This document shows, in pieces, positions 20,717 through 23,300 of a stretch of DNA of 23,300 nucleotides. The position numbers and the translations under genes are program-made. How positions within the stretch are numbered: the first letter of the stretch is position 1; each line of letters starts with the position of its first letter. The notes under the pieces were generated by a model. The model did no database searches, was not told where the DNA came from, and worked only from the letters and a program-made list of their open reading frames with translations. Source of the DNA: Chromera velia (taxonomy: Eukaryota > Sar > Chromeraceae); assembly GCA_018398765.1 (NCBI GenBank), contig JAHBMJ010004279.1:58670-81969 (forward strand). The letters run 5' to 3'.

Positions 20717-21122
20717 CAAACAGATGCAGGCAGAGACAGAAACTCTGACAAACGCACTGTATCATTGGTTTTTCATAATTTCTTCTTTTCGCATACTGAA
20801 CAGGAAAGAAAAGGAAGACAGAACAAAAGGCACACGACCAGGACGGTTACTGAGACAAGGCGACAGACAGACTGACAATAAAAAAGACAAATAGATAGAC
20901 GCAGACACGAGAACAGACCGTAAGAGAAAATTGGGGGCAAACAAAACGAAACCTCAAGCAAAGAAATGAAAGAATGGAAACAGACAGAGAAGGGACGAAC
21001 AACGTGTGTTCAAGAAGAAAGCGACAGCTAGAGGAGACCGGTAAGGACACCGACTGAAGGAAAGAAAGTGATGGAGATACGAGACACCGAAACGAAACAT
21101 CAATGGATGAATTTTCAGTCGC

Positions 21123-22199
21123 CTATGGCCACACTGTCACTTGCACCCCTGCTGCTTCCAACAGTTCCTTATATTCCCGGCTGCCCATGCGACTCCATTC
21201 GCTCTCCTGACTGAAGGGGTTGTCAGGGAACCCCGCATCCCCCTCACCTGCAGCTGCTTTGAAGAAACTATCGCCATGCCACTCTAGATACAGGTGGTCA
21301 ATCAGTCTGTGTCCTTGGTGGAGGATCAAGTGCGGTAACAAGACCCTCTCTGCGCCCTCTATATCCATTGAGACAATCACGAGGTCATTCAAGTCCACCG
21401 TCTGAAGAAGCCACGTGGCGAAATTCACAGTCTTCACCCGCACTGGAGAGAAATCACTGTGCACAACATCATTGTGAGACTTGGCCAAGGAGGACCCCCA
21501 GTAGTTCCCCACAGCCGTCCAGGTGTCCAACCAAAAAGTCTGCTCTCCATCACTGATCCATGCAGCTGTAGACGGGTAGACGGTGAGTCTATCCCCCATC
21601 TTCCCCATTCGTTGTGCTTCGGCTTTCAGGATCATCAGGGAAGGATTTAATCGGGGGTTGGCCTCAAAGAGGAAGGCACGACAAGTCCAGGGTTGGGGCA
21701 GGTCGGATGAGGACATGTTGAACTTCGCATGGGATCTTCCAGATACAAACTTTTCATACTCGTCTCCTATGTTGGCTCCCAGATCAATGTACACGCACTT
21801 TCTCTCGTTGCCCAAGCGGGCCTCCTGCTCTTTGATGCGTTTGAACTTTTGGTCAAAAAACTTATCGAAATGCTGCCACCTCTTGTGAGAGAAGAACTTG
21901 GAGTCTCGCAGACTGTTCAGATGACAGGCTGAGGCTTCACCCGCCGTCTCGGCTTTGCAAGACGAAGACCCGACCTCGCCGACAGTCTCTCCTCTTTTCT
22001 CCAGAGTGGTCACTTGAGCAGGAAAGAGGAGCACGGCAAAAAGAGAAGGGACAAAACTCAAGAGCCTCCGCGAAAGATGACGGTCGTGCATTTTTGTACA
22101 GAGTGGGCGTTTGTTCGCAGTAATTCGGAAGCTGCGGCTACGCTGTTGCCAGGTGTTGTCAGGCGTTACAAGTGAGCAGTCAGGCACTCTTCCACACAT
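21123..22199 (-). CDS. FkbM-family SAM-dependent methyltransferase, probable signal-anchored protein
   Basis: A 358-codon ORF with no intron; it ends GVQVTVWP and TAG. Numbering from the first ATG (22199): residues 136-146 VYIDLGANIGD form the SAM-binding motif I loop. Residues 178-184 FEANPRL carry the acidic residue at the end of strand 2. Residues 256-284 hold VNFATWLL and VIVSMDIEGAE, the characteristic FkbM (Methyltransf_21) block; LYLEWH at 303-308 is a late strand. FkbM enzymes transfer methyl from S-adenosylmethionine, often to sugar or polyketide hydroxyls; the substrate here cannot be read from sequence. A second ATG at 22091 (residue 37) begins MHDRHLSRRLLSFVPSLFAV, a basic stretch then a hydrophobic core, which looks like a signal anchor or signal peptide. 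This makes residue 37 the likelier start (322 aa) and suggests secretory-pathway or Golgi location. Residues about 65-95 are a Ser/Glu-rich linker, and 100-130 a Lys-rich helix. Family assignment is firm, start and location less so. Confidence 0.85.
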   Translation of the reverse strand: MCGRVPDCSLVTPDNTWQQRSRSFRITANKRPLCTKMHDRHLSRRLLSFVPSLFAVLLFPAQVTTLEKRGETVGEVGSSSCKAETAGEASACHLNSLRDSKFFSHKRWQHFDKFFDQKFKRIKEQEARLGNERKCVYIDLGANIGDEYEKFVSGRSHAKFNMSSSDLPQPWTCRAFLFEANPRLNPSLMILKAEAQRMGKMGDRLTVYPSTAAWISDGEQTFWLDTWTAVGNYWGSSLAKSHNDVVHSDFSPVRVKTVNFATWLLQTVDLNDLVIVSMDIEGAERVLLPHLILHQGHRLIDHLYLEWHGDSFFKAAAGEGDAGFPDNPFSQESEWSRMGSREYKELLEAAGVQVTVWP

Positions 22200-22439
22200 C
22201 TACAAGGCGGTGAAACGATGGTGTGACAAGTACTCGGTACATTGAGCTCGGTCTTCGATCAGGCTGGTTCGGCACTGAACATTATTGAACACTATGTACT
22301 GAACAATACTGAACATGTACTGAACACACTGAACCATATCACTGGACCTAGCTTAATTGGAGATCTTCGCGCGGAGCTAGGCTCGTGCATGCATGGTCCA
22401 TCGGCCCGCGCGGCGCAGCGCGGCGCCCTTGCTTAGGGC
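22200..22439. promoter_or_regulatory. Upstream region of the methyltransferase gene
   Basis: Contains a cluster of ACTGAAC words (22274-22334), a TGCATGCATG run (22386-22395) and a GC-rich 10-bp direct repeat (22408-22427). Promoter role is inferred from position upstream of the minus-strand ORF. Confidence 0.35.
22274..22334 (-). repeat. ACTGAAC direct repeats at roughly 10-bp spacing
   Basis: ACTGAAC starts at 22274, 22298, 22308, 22319 and 22328, with a variant ATTGAAC at 22284. On the strand of the downstream gene the word is GTTCAGT. Spacing of 9-11 bp for most steps places copies on one face of the helix. Binding-site function is speculative. Confidence 0.6.
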
Positions 22440-23095
22440 CTTATATGTAGGTCACCTAGCTTGTTAAGACGCAGCCCCTCCCCCAGCAAAGATCCTAACA
22501 GAATATTCATTAAGCCGATGATCAAGGTTTTTGTTATGTTGTTATGTTAATTAATATTAACATCATGCAAAAATCAAATGAAAAAGCCAGTGCATTCATT
22601 ACGGCAAAAAAAAAAATTAGTAGCAAATTATTAGTAATTAGTTTTAACAATGAACAACGATGCGTTACCATCATGAGTATCTCAGAACTTAGTGGACCAT
22701 AGGATACCATGAGAGCTTGCAGGATCCTGGAAGCCTAGTTGGAGGCACTCGAAACATAAATCCTATCCCATCTTATTTGTCTTCTTATCATATCTTATCA
22801 ATACATATCGTATTTCAAACCTCAAAGTAGTTGGGAGAATTTCAATGAATCAATTAAAATGTCTGATTCAGAATTGGGAATTCAAATTTCCATAGGAATT
22901 TCCCAATTTGAAGCAATATTAAATTCGAAAAAATAGGAAATGTTTTTTTGAATGGCAAAAACTTAGTGTACAAAATTATGTTTTTGCATACACACATTTC
23001 AAAACTCAAAAATTTCACATTAGAACACTAATTAGCTTTCCACAAGCATTTAACCTAGAAAAGACACTCTCTACCATAATCATTGTCAGACTGAT
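22440..23095. other. AT-rich intergenic spacer
   Basis: Strongly AT-rich, with AATT, TTAAT and GAATTTCCC-type words, including an imperfect inverted repeat around 22875-22910 (GGGAATTC...GGAATTTCCC). No coding frame of note. It ends abruptly at the stop codon of the partial minus gene at 23096. Confidence 0.5.
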
Positions 23096-23300
23096 TCATT
23101 GTAGCACAACCACGGTCTCGTCTGCCCCTCTCCCCCCTTTCTTTACTCTCACACCTGCCTTGTCTTCCACCTTTTGGTGCCCCCCATCTCGCACGGCGCT
23201 GCACTCCCTACATACCCCCTCTCCCGACTCCCTTGCCCCTCTGACCGCTCCCTCTCCGTCAGTCTGAGAGTCGAGGCCCAGAGCAGTCCTCCTCAACTCA
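23096..23300 (-). CDS. 3' end of a gene entering from the right edge (partial)
   Basis: A minus-strand frame is open from the window edge to TGA at 23096 (about 67 codons). It is rich in Gly, Arg, Glu and Lys (GLDSQTDGEGAV, KVEDKAGVRVKKGGRG) and ends TVVVLQ. Support is the abrupt change from AT-rich spacer to GC-rich open DNA exactly at the stop, as at 589. No domain is visible and no start lies in the window. It may be one terminal exon, or a non-coding purine-rich stretch. Confidence 0.35.
   Translation of the reverse strand, partial: ELRRTALGLDSQTDGEGAVRGARESGEGVCRECSAVRDGGHQKVEDKAGVRVKKGGRGADETVVVLQ

Larger units (their letters stand above)
19301..21122. other. Microsatellite-rich stretch with scattered exon-like segments
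   Basis: No complete gene can be assembled. On the plus strand, 19346-19465 is open and charged (AVKATHAKIWDRQRQLDSEIE region) and ends at a perfect GTGAGT. Another plus stretch, 20517-20569 (FHLITEVNRHVLPLPHE), has CGGCAG before it and GTAAGA after it. They do not join in phase directly. The minus strand of the second segment is also open (YLVWKRQYVTVHFSDQ). The stretch may hold 5' exons of the minus gene, a plus-strand gene or decayed coding DNA. Confidence 0.3.

Overview
The window looks like nuclear DNA of an intron-rich, microsatellite-rich protist. No bacterial operon, ribosome-binding-site pattern, tRNA, rRNA or CRISPR array was found. Genes are broken into many short exons (27-1410 nt). 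Introns are pyrimidine-rich on the sense strand, end mostly in TGCAG, and often start with GTCAGT rather than GTAAGT/GTGAGT. Tetranucleotide arrays (CAGT, CTGT, GTGA), CT/GA and CA/TG runs and many TGCATGC palindromes recur. This style fits an alveolate alga of the chromerid type (Chromera-like). That assignment is inference from style only; no marker gene is present.

Layout: (1) 1-588 is AT-rich spacer. (2) 589-4531, minus strand: a 5-exon gene for a protein of about 828 aa with acidic and Ser/Pro-rich regions around a compact middle segment; I do not recognise it. (3) 4532-5284 is a short head-to-head intergenic region with a TATA-like box before the plus gene. (4) 5285-13963, plus strand: a gene of about 19 exons for a protein of about 1,101 aa with a long unassigned N-terminal part, an IQ (calmodulin-binding-type) motif near residue 800 and divergent ankyrin repeats near the C-terminus. 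Nearly all of its joints were fixed by matching splice sites and reading phase. (5) 13964-14810 is an AT-rich spacer, followed by a stretch with no gene I can support. (6) About 15777-19300, minus strand: one or two multi-exon genes of unknown function. The 3' block and the 5' block are reasonably supported, the middle is ambiguous. (7) 19300-21122 is dominated by compound microsatellites, with a few exon-like stretches on the opposite strand. (8) 21123-22199, minus strand: an uninterrupted ORF for an FkbM-type SAM-dependent methyltransferase with a probable N-terminal signal anchor. This is the only gene whose biochemical class is clear. (9) 22440-23095 is AT-rich spacer. (10) 23096-23300, minus strand: probably the 3' end of a gene entering from the right.

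The genes do not form an evident pathway. The only positional relation of possible regulatory meaning is the divergent pair 589-4531 / 5285-13963. The most unusual feature is how splice sites sit inside tetranucleotide microsatellites: donors inside (CAGT)n and acceptors at the end of (CTGT)n running into CTGCAG.
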